Source: Prorocentrum cordatum
Lineage: Eukaryota > Sar > Dinophyceae > Prorocentrales > Prorocentraceae
Reading direction: 5' to 3'
DNA length: 64,000 nt
Assembly: GCA_963575745.1 (NCBI GenBank)
Contig: CAUYUJ010015723.1
Span: forward strand, 37,501-101,500
In this document: piece by piece, positions 11,290 to 22,494 of the stretch
Numbering within the stretch: the stretch's first letter is position 1
Layout of the letters: each line of letters opens with the position of its first letter
Notes under the pieces: generated by a model
Database searches by the model: none
Told to the model about the DNA's origin: nothing
What the model saw: only the letters and a program-made list of their open reading frames with translations
Made by a program: the position numbers and the translations under genes

Positions 11290-11325
11290 CTGGTCCTCCT
11301 CCTTCTCCTCCTCCTCCTCCCTCCC
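11290..11325. repeat. CTC microsatellite
   Basis: Short CCT/CTC run. The preceding segment 10941-11289 contains no recognisable gene or repeat. Confidence 0.7.
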
Positions 11326-11419
11326 CTGACGCGAGGGCTCGGGGAAGCTGGCTGCCGGCGGCAGGTCCCCGCCCGCCCTTGGGAGGAAGCAGGTGGGTGA
11401 GGGAGGCTAAGGAGGAGGG

Positions 11420-11995
11420 AGAGGGTCAAGGGAAGGGGAGGAGGAGGAGGAGGAGGAGGAGGAGGAGGAGGAGGAGGAGGAGGAGGAGGGGGAGGGGAGG
11501 AGGAGGAAGAGGAGGGCGACGATGACGTTACTGATCGGAACGACGACGTCGGCGACGACGACGATGACGATGCCGATAACAGTGGTGATAGTACTGTTGT
11601 TGTTGATGGTGATGATGCTGAAGTGGATGCTGGTGCTGATGCTGATGACGACGACGATGGTGATGATGATGAGGAGGAGGAGGAGGAGGAGGAGGAGGAG
11701 GATGAGGATGAGGATGAGGATGGTGACACTGGTTATGATAGGGATAAGGATGAGGATGAGGATGAATATGATAAGGATTAGGATGAGCATGTTGAGGATG
11801 AGGATGATTACGACGATGATGATGCTGATGATGATGCTGCTGCTGATGATGATGCTGATGATGCTGATGACGATGATGCGGTGGAGAAGGAGGAAGAGGA
11901 GGAGGAGTTGGAGGAGGAGGAAGAGGAAGAGGAGGAAGAGGGATAGAGAGAAGGAGGAGACGGAGGAGGAGGAGGAGGAGGAGGAGGAGGATGGG
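11420..11995 (+). repeat. (GGA)n and (GAT)n compound microsatellite
   Basis: GGA repeats (11438-11515) pass into imperfect GAT/GAC/GTT repeats (11518-11880) and back to GGA (11885-11995). It encodes Met- or Asp/Glu-rich frames in every phase and is not interpreted as coding. Confidence 0.9.
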
Positions 11996-12468
11996 GAGGC
12001 GTTCTAGACGTCGGAGCCCCCGTTGAAGGACGAGTGCCCCACGGGCGTGCCGGTCAAGGGGGAACGCTGTTTTTTCGAAGCTCATCCGCGAATCGTTCTC
12101 GAAGTGTAACAAAATACCGCATGCTGAAAACGACGTCCTCCAGCCTCGTACAGTGGGGGCCCATGCCTCGGACAGCGTGGGCACTGGTCCCAAAAAAGCT
12201 GCCCCTTCCCCGACGCCGACGGCGCGGGGGCGCGAAAGTTTCAGAGCGCATCGCGGCGGCGCGGGGGCGCGAAGATCGGTGACCCAGCAGCCACACGGTC
12301 CCGGAGAAGCACCCTGCAGCGGGGGCCCATGCCAGGGAGCACCCTGCTTGCTTCCAGGGTGCCCTGGGTTTCTTGGGTTTCGATGGTTTTGCCATGGAGA
12401 GCGTGACGTTCCCACGCCAAAAATCCGTGGACGTCCCGGGGTCTCAGGGTTGGGTTTCTTCTGGAAGG
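11996..12468. other. GC-rich spacer with short duplications
   Basis: The motif GGGGGCCCATGCC occurs at about 12155 and 12323, and GGCGCGGGGGCGCGAA occurs at about 12221 and 12258. No gene is recognised. Confidence 0.5.
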
Positions 12469-12475
12469 TTTTTTT

Positions 12476-14663
12476 CCCAACCATCCTGTGGTGTTGGATC
12501 TTCGTTTTGAAGAGACGGTCCCCGCGTCCTCCTCTCCTCTCCTCTCCTCTCCTCTCCTCTCCTCTCCTCTCCTCTCCTCCTCTCCTCTCCTCTCCTCTCC
12601 TCCTCTCCTCCTCTCCTCTTCACCCACCCAGTACACCGTTTCGTGGCCCCATAGGGAGCTCCGCCGAAGGCCCCAGTGCTGCCTCCCGCATGCGTCACCC
12701 ACACCCAATTCGGCACACCCCTCACACGTTTCGTGGCCCCATAGGGAGCCCCACCGAAGGCCCCAGTGCTGCCGCCCGCATGCGCCCCGCACACCCAATT
12801 CGGCACACCCCTCACACGTTTCGTGGCCCCATAGGGAGCCGAAGGCCCCAGTGCTGCCGCCCGCATGCGTCAGGCACACCCCTCAGTTTCGTGGCCGCCC
12901 GCATGCGTCCCCCACACCCAATTCGGCACACCCCTCACACGTTTCGTGGCCCCATAGGGAGCTCCACCGAAGGCCCCAGTGCTGCCGCCCACATGCGTCA
13001 GCCACACCCAATTTGGCACACCCCTCACACGTTTCGTGGCACCATATGGGAGCCCCACCGAAGGCCCCAGTGCTGCCGCCCGCATGCCACCCACACCCAA
13101 TTCGGCACACCCCTCACACGTTTCGTGGCCCCATAGGGAGCCCCACCGAAGGCCCCAGTGCTGCCGCCCGCATGCGTCCCGCACACCCAATTCGGCACAC
13201 CCCTCACACGCTTCGTGGCCCCATAGGGAGCCCCACCGAAGGCCCCAGTGCTGCCGCCCGCATGCGTCCCGCACACCCAATTCGGCACACCCCTCACCGT
13301 TTGCGTGGCACACCATTTCGTGGCCCCAGGGAGCCCCACCGAAGGCCCCAGTGCTGCCGCCCGCATGCGTCCCGCACACCCAATTCGGCACACCCCTCAC
13401 ACGTTCGTGGCCCCATAGGGAGCCCCACCGAAGGCCCCAGTGCTGCCGCCCGCATGCGTCCCGCACACCCAATTCGGCACACCCCTCACACGTTTCGTGG
13501 CCCCATAGGGAGCCCCGCCGAAGGCCCCAGTGCTGCCGCCCGCATGCGTCCCGCACACCCAATTCGGCACACCCCTCACACGTTTCGTGGCCCCATAGGG
13601 AGCCCCACCGAAGGCCCCAGTGCTGCCGCCCGCATGCGTCCCGCACACCCAATTCGGCACACCCCTCACACGTTTCGTGGCCCCATAGGGAGCCCCACCG
13701 AAGGCCCCAGTGCTGCCGCCCGCATGCGCCCCGCACACCCAATTCGGCACACCCCTCACACGTTTCGTGGCCCCATAGGGAGCCCCACCGAAGGCCCCAG
13801 TGCTGCCGCCCGCATGCGTCACGCACACCCAATTCGGCACACCCCTCACACGCTTCGTGGCCCCATAGGGAGCCCCACCGAAGGCCCCAGTGGCGGCGCT
13901 CACATGCGCATGCGTCCCGCACACCCATTTCGGCACATCCCTGACAGGTTTCGTGGCCCCATCATCCACCGGAGGCCCCAGTGGCGGCGCTCACATGCGT
14001 CACCCACACCCACCCAATTCGGCACACCCCTCACACGTTTCGTGGCCCCATAGGGAGCTCCACCGAAGGCCCCAGCGGCCGCGCTCACATGCGTCCCCGC
14101 CACCCATCCCGGCACGCCCCTCACAACAACAGGTTTCGTGGCCCCATAGGGAGCTCCACCGAAGGCCCCAGTGGCACCGCCCGCATGCGTCACCACCCGC
14201 ACCCAATTCGGCACACCCCTCACACGTTTCGTGGCCCCATAGGGAGCTGCACCGAAGGCCCCAGTGGCGGCGCTCACATGCGTCCCCGCCACACATCCCA
14301 GTACACCCCTCACGCGCTTCGTGGCCCCATAGGGAGCTCCACCGAAGGCCCCAGTAGCGGCGCTTACATGCGTCTCCGCCACCCATCCCGGCCCCCCCCC
14401 GCAGCAGCATCATGTTTCGGGGACCCATAGGGAGCTCCACTGGAGGCCCCAGTGGCGGCCCGCACATGCGTTTCCGCCACCCATGTCGGCACGCCCCGCG
14501 CGTGTTTCATGTCCCCATAGGGAGCTTCGCCGAATGCCCCAGTGGCACCCATCTCGGCACACCCCTCACACGTTCCGTAGTCCTATGGGGAGTTCCATTG
14601 AAGATGAAACCCGCAGCTGCGGTACTGACAACTGCATATGGTTGGGTTCTTCGCCAGGCTAAT
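12476..14663 (-). repeat. GSE composite satellite element, copy 3 (both ends present)
   Basis: Complete: CCCAACCATCCTGTGGTG at 12476, a TCCTC microsatellite (about 12530-12620), about 22 monomers mostly of 90 bp, then the terminus GCATATGGTTGGG and TTCTTCGCCAGGCTAAT ending at 14663. Monomers at 13320-13860 are near-identical; those after 13890 are diverged and carry GGCGGCGCTCACATGCG. The 9-bp CCCAACCAT (12476-12484) is inverted as ATGGTTGGG (14638-14646). No convincing target-site duplication is seen. Confidence 0.9.
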
Positions 14664-15059
14664 TGGAGTCGGGCCCCAGCTGTATCTGTGGTATGTTTGA
14701 ACGCGAGTGTTGCGGCGCTAGGGCGAGAGCCAAATATTGAGCACGGCTCTACTTCCATCGGATGTTCGGAGTTTTCGTATGTATGGTTGCCAGCGTGGAC
14801 ACGAAAACGTGGATTAGTGCACGTTTGGCTGTGCAAGCTGTGTGGAGCAACATGTCGGATGCAATCTGCCTGATGCAAGGCATGCGCTGCCAGCTATGTG
14901 GTGCAAGCCATGTAGTGCAATCTGCGAGGTTCAAACTAACCCTGTCCCACGGAGAATAATCCCACAGGGATAATAAAGTTTTGGGTCGCGGGGGGATTAT
15001 AAATGTTGCCTACCGGAGGCCAGCATGTGGGAGGAGAAAGAGATGATGTTAAGAGGAAC
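14664..15059. other. Spacer with degenerate short repeats
   Basis: Around 14835-14935, variants of TGTG(G/T)(A/T)GCAA and GCAATCTGC recur irregularly. No gene is recognised. Confidence 0.4.
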
Positions 15060-15175
15060 GAAAGCCGAGGATCGAGGATCGAGAATCGAAGTCCGAGGAT
15101 CGAGGATCGAGATCCCAGAGTCGAGGATCGAGGTCCGAGGATCGACGGCGGCGAGGTCCGAGGATCGAGGATCGT
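15060..15175 (+). repeat. GAGGATC minisatellite
   Basis: Degenerate 7-8 bp units (CGAGGATC, CGAGGTCC) repeated about 14 times. Confidence 0.85.
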
Positions 15176-15198
15176 TTTGTTTCCCTTGAGAAATTCTT

Positions 15199-15560
15199 GC
15201 TCGTGTAGGGTAGCTCATGTGCCTCGGTTTCCGTGGATAGTAAACCACAGCGATAAGAAAAGTTCAGGGTGCCAGGGGGAGAAGGAGGAAGACAGAGAGA
15301 GACAGAGACAGAAATATACAGATAGTTAGAGAGAGAGAGAGAGAGAGAGAGAAAAAAGTAGAGAAATATAGACAGACAGAAGGAGAGAGGTGGAGGATGA
15401 GGATGAGGAGAAGGAGGAGAAACGCCAAAGTTCTAAACCTATTACATTTACTTTGTAAACAAACAATGGAAATTCAGATGTTCATCTGCTCGTGTAGGGT
15501 AGCTCACGTGCCTCGGTTTTCGTGGATAGTAAACCACAGCGATAAACAAGTTCAGGGGGG
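15199..15560 (+). repeat. Duplicated 80-bp segment flanking an AG microsatellite
   Basis: GCTCGTGTAGGGTAGCTCA, then TGCCTCGGTTTCCGTGGATA, then GTAAACCACAGCGATAA at 15199-15270 recurs with few changes at 15488-15550. Between the copies is GA-rich microsatellite (15290-15420). A further GA tract follows the second copy (15570-15640). Confidence 0.8.
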
Positions 15561-15640
15561 GCAGGGGGGAGGAAACGGAAAGAGAAAGAGAAGAGCAGAC
15601 AGAAGAGAGAGAGAGAGTCAGATAAAGAGAACGTTGTTGG

Positions 15641-16060
15641 TTTCGCTTGAGACATCCTCGACAACGTCTTCGCTTCATTTGATGTTGCTATCGCAACATA
15701 AGAAGGAAGTTAACCTCGATGGTGAACTTTTCACAGTGATAAAAAATGTCGGCCTCCGCGCCCCGCGCCCCTGACCAAACTCTTCTTGGCCGTGGATAAT
15801 CAACTCTAGCCTGGAAAGGGGGGGTCCTTTTTTATCATCGGCAGGGGGTTATTCTTGACGCTTCGCGTGTCCCAGGCAGCGTGACTGACCCCTCAGACTC
15901 CCTGGGCTTGCACGACCGCCTGGCCTCTCAGACGCCCTGGGTTGCCGCCCCCCTCGCCGCCTGATCCGCGGCCCCCGCGCGCGCCCGGGAATTTAGTCGC
16001 GGCCGCAGCCCGACCGTGACTGCTCGCCGCCGGCGCTTCCGCCTGCGGCTGTAAAAAAAA
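15641..16060. other. Spacer before the GSE tandem pair
   Basis: No gene is recognised. It ends in GCTTCCGCCTGCGGCTGT plus eight A (16035-16060), a flank repeated at 17998-18024 before the second GSE copy. Confidence 0.5.
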
Positions 16061-17772
16061 TTCCTGGCGAAGGACCCAACCATGTGCAGTTGTGAATATC
16101 ACATTGCAGGTGCCGCTTTCGGTGGAGCTCCCTGTGGGGCCACGAAACGCTGTGCTGGGTGGGGGTGACGCATGCGGGCGGCACCACTGGGGCCTTCGGT
16201 GGAGGTCCCTATGGGGCCACGAAACGCTGTACTGGGCGGGGGTGGCGCATGCGGGCGGCACCACTGGGGCCGTCGGTGGAGCTCCCTGTGGGGCCACGAA
16301 ACGCTGTGCTGGGTGGGGGTGGCGCATGCGGGCGGCACCACTGGGGCCTTCGGTGGAGCTCCCTGTGGGGCCACGAAATGCTGTGCTGGGGTGGGGGTGA
16401 CGCATGCGGGCGGCACCACTGGGGCCTTCGGTGGAGGTCCCTGTGGGGCCACGAAACGCTGTGTTTGGTGGAGGTGCCGAAATGGTGTGCGGGACGCATG
16501 CGAGCGGTGGCACTGGGGCCTTCGGTGGAGCTCCCTATGGGGCCACGAAACGTGTGAGGGGTGTGCCGAAATGGGTGTGGGGACGCATGCGGGCGGCAGC
16601 ACTGGGGCCTTCGGTGGAGCTCCCTATGGGGCCACGAAACGTGTGAGGGGTGTGCCGAAATGGGTGTGGCTGACGCATGCGGGCTGGGGCCACGAAACGT
16701 GTGAGGGGTGTGCCGAATTGGATGTGGCTGACGCGTGCGGGCGGCGGCACTGCGGCCTTCGGTGGAGCTCCCTATGGGGCCACGAAAGCGTGTGAGGGGT
16801 GTGCCGAATTGGGTGTGGCTGACGCATGCGGGCGGCAGCACTGGGGCCTTCGGTGGAGCTCCCTATGGGGCCACGAAACGTGTGAGGGGTGTGCCGAATT
16901 GGGTGTGGCTGACGCATGCGGGCGGCAGCACTGGGGCCTTCGGTGGAGCTCCCTATGGGGCCACGAAACGTGTGAGGGGTGTGCCGAACTGGGTGTGGCT
17001 GACGCATGCGGGCGGCGGCACTGGGGCCTTCGGTGGAGCTCCCTATGGGGCCACGAAACGTGTGAGGGGTGTGCCAAATGGGTGGGTTGACGCATGCGGG
17101 CGGCAGCACTGGGGCCTTCGGTGGAGCTCCCTATGGGGCCACGAAACGTGTGAGGGGTGTGCCAAATTGGGTGTGGCGACGCATGCGGGCGCAGCCACTG
17201 GGGCCTTCGGTGGAGCTCCCTATGGGGCCACGAAACGTGTGAGGGGTGCCGACTGGGTGTGGCTGACGCATGCGGGCTGCAGCACTTTCGGGAGCGGGGC
17301 AAGCGTGACTGGACGCATGCGGGCGCGGCACTGGGGCCTTCGGTGGAGCTCCCTATGGGGCCACGAAACGTGTGAGGGGTGTGCCGAATTGGGTGTGGCT
17401 GAGCATGCGGGCGGCGGCACTGGGGCCTTCGGTGGAGCTCCCTATGGACCAACGGTGTGGCTGGGTGTGGAATGGGCTGACGCACGCATGCGGGCGGCCA
17501 CTGGGGCCTTCGGTGGAGCTCCCTATGGGGCCACGAAACGTGGGAGGGGTGTGCCGAACTGGGTGTGGCTGACGCATGCGGGCGGCAGCACTGGGGCCTT
17601 CGGTGGAGCTCCCTATGGGACCACGAAACGTGTGAGGGGTATGCCGAATTGGGTGTGGCTGACGCATGCGGGCGGCAGCATTGGGGCCTTCGGTGGAGCT
17701 CCCGATGGGGCCACGAAACGTGTGAGAGGTGTGACGACGATGGTGATGATGACGATGATGGTGGGTGATGAC

Positions 17773-17831
<59 letters not shown>

Positions 17832-17988
17832 GGATGACGATGATGCTGATGATGTTGATGATGACGATGATGATGATGCTGATGATGCTGATGGGAGGAG
17901 GGGGGAGGAGGAGGAGGAGGAGGAGGAGAAGAGGAACGCGGGGCACCGTCTCTTCAAAACGAGGACCCAACACCACAGGATGGTTAGG
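16061..17988 (+). repeat. GSE composite satellite element, copy 4 (both ends present)
   Basis: Terminus CCTGGCGAAGGACCCAACCAT (in two parts, 16063-16083), then about 18 monomers. The first five are about 80 bp with CGCTGTGCTGGGTGGGGGTG; the rest are about 90 bp with GTGTGAGGGGTGTGCCGAA. A GAT microsatellite (about 17736-17893) and GGA tract precede the second terminus GAGGACCCAACACCACAGGA then TGGTTAGG, ending at 17988. With copy 5 it forms a direct tandem. Confidence 0.9.
17736..17930 (+). repeat. (GAT)n/(GGA)n microsatellite in GSE copy 4
   Basis: Imperfect GAT repeats followed by GAGGAG repeats, between the last monomer and the terminus. Confidence 0.95.
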
Positions 17989-18024
17989 AAAAAAAGGCGT
18001 TTCCGCCTGCGGCTGTAAAAAAAA

Positions 18025-19691
18025 TACCCTGGCGAAGGACCCAACCATGTGCAGTTGTGAATATCGCATTGCGGGTGCCGCTTTCGGTGGAGCCCCCTGT
18101 GGGGCCACGAAGCGCTGTACTGGGTGGGGGTGACGCATGCGGGCGGCACCACTGGGGCCTTCGGTGGAGCTCCCTATGGGGCCACGAAGCGCTGTACTGG
18201 GCGGGGGTGGCGCATGCGGGCGGCACCACTGGGGCCGTCGGTGGGGCTCCCTGTGGGGCCACGAAACGCTGTGCTGGGTGGGGGTGCCGCATGCGGGCGG
18301 CACCACTGGGGCCTTAGGTGGAGCTCCCTGTGGGGCCACGGAATGCTATGCTGGGGTGGGGGTGACGCATGCGGGCGGCACCACTGGAGCCTTAGGTGGA
18401 GGTCCCTGTGGGGCCACGAAACGCTGTGTTTGGTGGAGGTGCCGAAATGAGTGTGCGGGACGCATGCGAGCGGTGGCACTGGGGCCTTAGGTGGAGCTCC
18501 ATATGGGGCCACGAAGCGTGTGAGGGGTGTGCCGAAATGGGTGTGGCTGACGCATGCTGGCTGGGGCCACGAAACGTGTGAGGGGTGTGCCGAATTGGAT
18601 GTGGCTGACGCCTGCGGGCGGCGGCACTGCGGCCTTCGGTGGAGCTCCCTGTGGGGCCACGAAAGCGTGTGAGGGGTGTGCCGAATTGGGCGTGGCTGAC
18701 GCATGCGGGCGGCAGCACTGGGGCCTTCGGTAGGGCTCCCTACGGGGCCACGAAAGCGTGTGAGGGGTGTGCCGAATTGGGTGTGGCGGACGCATGCGGG
18801 CGGCGGCACTGGGGCCTTCGGTGGAGCTCCCGATGGGGCCACGAAACGTGGGAGGGGTGTGCCGAACTGGGTGTGGCTGACGCATGCGGGCGGCAGCACT
18901 GGGGCCTTCGGTGGAGCTCCCTATGGGGCCGCGAAAGCGTGTGAGGGGTGTGCCGAATTGGGTGTGGCTGACGCATGCGGGCGGCGGCATTGGGGCCTTC
19001 GGTGGAGCTTCCTCTGGGGCCACGAAACGTGTGAGGAGTGTGCCGAACTGACGCATGCAGGCGGCAGCACTGGGGCCTTCGGTGGAGCTCCCTATGGGGC
19101 CACGAAACGTGTGAGGGGTGTGCCGAACTGGGTGTGGCTGACGCATGCGGGCGGCAGCACTGGGGCCTTCGGTGGAGCTCCCTATGGGGCCACGAAACGT
19201 GTGAGGGGTGTGCCGAATTGGGTGTGGCTGACGCATGCGGGCGGCAGCACTGGGGCCTTCGGTGGAGCTCCCTATGGGGCCACGAAACGTGTGAGGGGTG
19301 TGCCGAATTGGGTGTGGCTGACGCATGCGGGCGGCAGCACTGGGGCCTTCGGTGGAGCTCCCTATGGGGCCACGAAACGTGTGAGGGGTGTGCCGAATTG
19401 GGTGTGGCTGACGCATGCGGGCGGCGGCACTGGGGCCTTTGGTGGAGCTCCCTATGGGGCCACGAAACGTGTGAGGGGTGTGCCGAACTGGGTGTGGCTG
19501 ACGCATGCGGGCGGCAACACTGGGGCCTTCGGTGGAGCTCCCTATGGGGCCACGACAACGTGTGAGGGGTATGCCGAATTGGGTGTGGCTGACGCATGCG
19601 GGCGGCAGCACTGGGGCCTTCGGTGGAGCTCCCTATGGGGCCACGAAACGTGTGAGAGGTGTGACGATGATGGTGGTGATGACGATGATGG

Positions 19692-19766
<75 letters not shown>

Positions 19767-19870
19767 GTGATGGTGATGGTGATGGTGATGGTGATGATGA
19801 TGATGATGATGGTGGTGGTGATGATGATGATGATGATGATGATGACGATGACGATGATGATGATGACGAC

Positions 19871-19955
<85 letters not shown>

Positions 19956-20052
19956 CTAATGGGAGGAGGGAGGAGGGGGAAGAGGAGGAGAAGAGGAGGA
20001 ACGCGGGGACCGTCTCTTCAAAACGAGGACCCAACACCACAGGATGGTTGGG
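18025..20052 (+). repeat. GSE composite satellite element, copy 5 (both ends present)
   Basis: Same order as copy 4: terminus ending CCCAACCAT (18040-18048), about five 80-bp monomers, then about thirteen 90-bp monomers, a long GAT tract (19670-19956), a GGA tract and the terminus ending ATGGTTGGG (20044-20052). It starts only 36 bp after copy 4 and shares the flank TTCCGCCTGCGGCTGT plus A8. Monomer variants occur in the same order in both copies, so one is probably a duplicate of the other. Confidence 0.9.
19670..19960 (+). repeat. (GAT)n microsatellite in GSE copy 5
   Basis: About 290 bp of GAT with GGTGAT and GACGAT variants. It is longer than the corresponding tract in copy 4. Confidence 0.97.
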
Positions 20053-20599
20053 AAAAAGTGTCCCAGGCAGCCCACGCAGAAACGATGCCCAGAGAAGGCA
20101 TTGACCAAGGAAGCGTGGGAGCATGCAGTGGAACACTAGAGGGATGGCAGCCGTCGAACCAGAGGTCGGGATCTGCCTGGGCAGGCCCAGGAGAGTCAAC
20201 CGCAGAGGCCGTCTCGGAACTGTCGAAACTTTTGAGTCTCTTGCAGGCTCACTCGGGCCGCTCGGTCATCCCCAGGGACGCGAGGAGAATTGTGCTTCCA
20301 AGGCGGCGGCGCGAAGGCGCGATGATGACCGCGCATCGCGGGGGGCGATGCGCGAAGTAAGGCGACCTCAGGCCATATTGGGACCCGCCTGGGGCTATGC
20401 TTTGAGGCCCCGCGACGGCCCCGGCTGGCGGGGCTTTGGGCCCCCCTGGCGGACGAGGGCGGGGGAGAGGGTGCGGTGAGCTCGCAGCGGCCGCACACTC
20501 GACTGCGGCTGGCCCGATCGGGTTCGACAGCAACATTCCGACGACACGACCCCGAATTGGGGCATGGCTCCATTGTTCTGATCCTCCCAGATGGGGTCT
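20053..20599. other. Spacer with a dispersed GC-rich repeat
   Basis: AAGGCGGCGGCGCGAAGG with GCGATGCGCGAAGT (20298-20360) has a relative at 39047-39125 (AAGGAGGCGGCGCGAGGG with GCGATGCGCGAAGT). No gene is recognised. Confidence 0.45.
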
Positions 20600-20690
20600 G
20601 AGTAGACGGGGTCGGAGGATCGCGCCACCGATCGTCGATATGTCGGCGATGCATCGCCGATGCAGCGCGATCCTCCGACCCCATCTACTC
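20600..20690. repeat. Long inverted repeat with nested perfect palindrome
   Basis: Arms 20600-20625 and 20665-20690 are 26 bp with one mismatch (GAGTAGACGGGG/TCGGAGGATCGCGC). In the loop, TCGGCGATGCATCGCCGA (20643-20660) is a perfect 18-bp palindrome. CATGGCTCCAT occurs on both sides (about 20564 and 20736), which may indicate a short duplication around it. It could be a small inverted-repeat element or a cruciform-forming site. Confidence 0.8.
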
Positions 20691-21549
20691 GGACCTCATT
20701 GAGGAGGCCTCTAACGATGCGCCTCGATGTTTGCATGGCTCCATAGTGCATCCTGACGCCTCCGATACGATTAGTTTTCAACTCCGTGCAGGTATAGCCC
20801 GATTCGATGCCTGCTCCGATCTGGTCCAGTTTATATATACGTCTACGTCCCTGCTCGGCGGATTGATTTGGTGCGTGTTGTCTCCCTCCATCCCTACTGC
20901 AAGAAGATCCCCCCGCTGACACCTGAACCCAGTGTCAAACCAGTCGTAATCGTTCACGTGATGTTGTCTTGAGGCTGTGATGGGTACCCAGATTCATAGC
21001 AGTGAAGCAGCTACTGCCATTCTCGTTTCGACTGGAACGTCATGTGTGAAAGTGGACGCGATTCGATTCCTCCGCCGTTCCCCTCCAGACGGACTGGCTT
21101 TGGCCAGCAGTTTCCCCCCAGCGAGGTCGCAGGTGGTTGCCCGACGCGGCAGTGCCAGGAACCGGCTGCCTCACATTTGGCTTGGCAGCCGCGAGCCGGC
21201 CCAGAGGACGCGCTGCAGTGGATCGCCATCGCCCCGCCCCCGCTGTGCTCCTGAGCGGCGGGGCTCCTCGCCGCCGCCGCGGCCCAGCCCGGCGCCAGGG
21301 ACCTGCTCGTGGTGGACCTGAGGCCGAAGAAGGCAGCCCGTCCGCGAGCGGTGGCCGCGGGGCGGTAGGCTGGGAGGCGGTTCTGGGTTCCGCCCGCGGA
21401 GGCCGGTTCGGGACCCGTGCGAGGAGGCCGGTGCGCGTCCCGCGTGAAGGAGGCTGGCTGGGGATGGCCTCGGCGTCGCTCGGGCGTGTGCGCTGTTTCT
21501 CTCGGCGAGGACCACCGAGGAGCATCTCCGGGGTCACTTGGCAGAAGAG
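20691..21549. other. GC-rich region, no gene recognised
   Basis: Open frames around 21040-21550 are Ala/Arg/Gly-rich on both strands and show no conserved motif. A short coding exon cannot be excluded. Confidence 0.4.
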
Positions 21550-21602
21550 TTGAGTCGGGCCTGTCCCTCTGCAGGAGGAATATTCAATTATTCACTGCGT
21601 GG
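21550..21602 (+). mobile_element. MITE-A fragment (left end only)
   Basis: GAGTCGGGCCTGTCCCTCTG then CAGGAGGAATATTCAA matches the left end of the MITE-A copies at 23717 and 37402. The right half is missing. Confidence 0.55.
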
Positions 21603-21777
21603 AGCTCCCCATATGTGCATCTATTCGCATGCACCTGTCCGCCGTGAATGTCTAGGCGCAAGAGCTTTCGAATATAAACGGGCTTCAGTTGTGGCGGTGT
21701 GGTCATGAATCTAACTGCGAATGAATTGGAGTGTGAATGAGCCTCAGTAGTACGAGCGCGTCTCTGCGCATGAGCCT

Positions 21778-21872
21778 GGGGCCTCCTGGGGCCTCCTGAA
21801 ACCTACTGGGGCTTCCTGGGGCCTCCAGGAGCCTCTTGGGGCCTCCTGGGGCCTCCTGGGACCTCCCAGGGA
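21778..21872 (+). repeat. CCTCCTGGGG 10-bp array
   Basis: Degenerate tandem decamers GGGGCCTCCT, related to the CCTCTTGGGG arrays at 4945 and 24045. Confidence 0.8.
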
Positions 21873-21876
21873 GGCT

Positions 21877-22157
21877 TCGTGCCCCAGGAGAGGCCCAATC
21901 TATAGCAACCGACGTACATAAAACATTGCGGATTGGAGCCACAGGAGAAGGGCAATCTATAGGAACACACGTAAAGCACCAAGGACTCGTGCCCCAGGAG
22001 AGGCCCAACATATAGGAACATAAGTACAAAAAATAGGATTGTGTTCACAGGAGAAGGACAAACTATAGAAACATACGTATAACGTCAAGGATTCGTGCTC
22101 TAGGTGAGGCCTAATATATAGGAGCATACGTAAAACACATGGGATTGGAGCCACTCC
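21877..22157 (+). repeat. About 55-bp tandem repeat
   Basis: About five units with GCCCCAGGAGAGGCCCAA, (T/A)CTATAGGAAC and ACGTA(A)A. It is sandwiched between two blocks of CCTCCTGGGG array. Confidence 0.75.
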
Positions 22158-22432
22158 TGTTGCCTTCTGAGGCCTCCTGCTCCTGGGGCCTCTCGGGGCC
22201 TCCTGTTGCCTTCCGAAGTCTCCTGGCGCTTCCTGTGGCCTCCTGGGGCCTCCTGTGGCTTCCTGAGGCCTCCTGGAGCTTCCTGGGGCCTCCTGGAGCC
22301 TCTTGGGACATCTTGTGGCCTCTTGAGTCTTTCTGTGGCCTCCTGATGCCTCCTGGGACCGCATGTGGTCCCCAGGGGCCTCCTGGAGCCTGTTGGAGCA
22401 TCCTGTGGCATCCTGAGGGGAACCTGTGCCCA
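22158..22432 (+). repeat. CCTCCTGGGG 10-bp array, second block
   Basis: About 27 degenerate decamers (GGGGCCTCCT, GAGCCTCTTG). They give a reverse-strand frame of repeating Arg-Pro-Gln-Glu-Ala, not a gene. Confidence 0.85.
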
Positions 22433-22494
22433 CGAGTCTGGCCACCAAAATTGGCAAATCGAACAAGACATCTTCAAAATCTGGCAACCCTGGG

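Noticed and set aside
12488-14053. 521-codon + frame (and others of 200-430 codons) through the satellite arrays
   Set aside because: The 90-bp period is a multiple of three and monomers lack stops, so several frames on both strands stay open together. Variation between monomers shows no codon-position bias by eye, and there is no start context or spliced leader.
15867-20070. GTGTCCCAGGCAGC at 15867 and 20057 as target duplication of the GSE tandem pair
   Set aside because: The left copy is about 190 bp outside the element start, and the sequence between is not part of either GSE.
19505-20104. Acidic poly-Asp protein
   Set aside because: It comes from the GAT microsatellite at the end of GSE copy 5; the same tract gives poly-Met in another frame.
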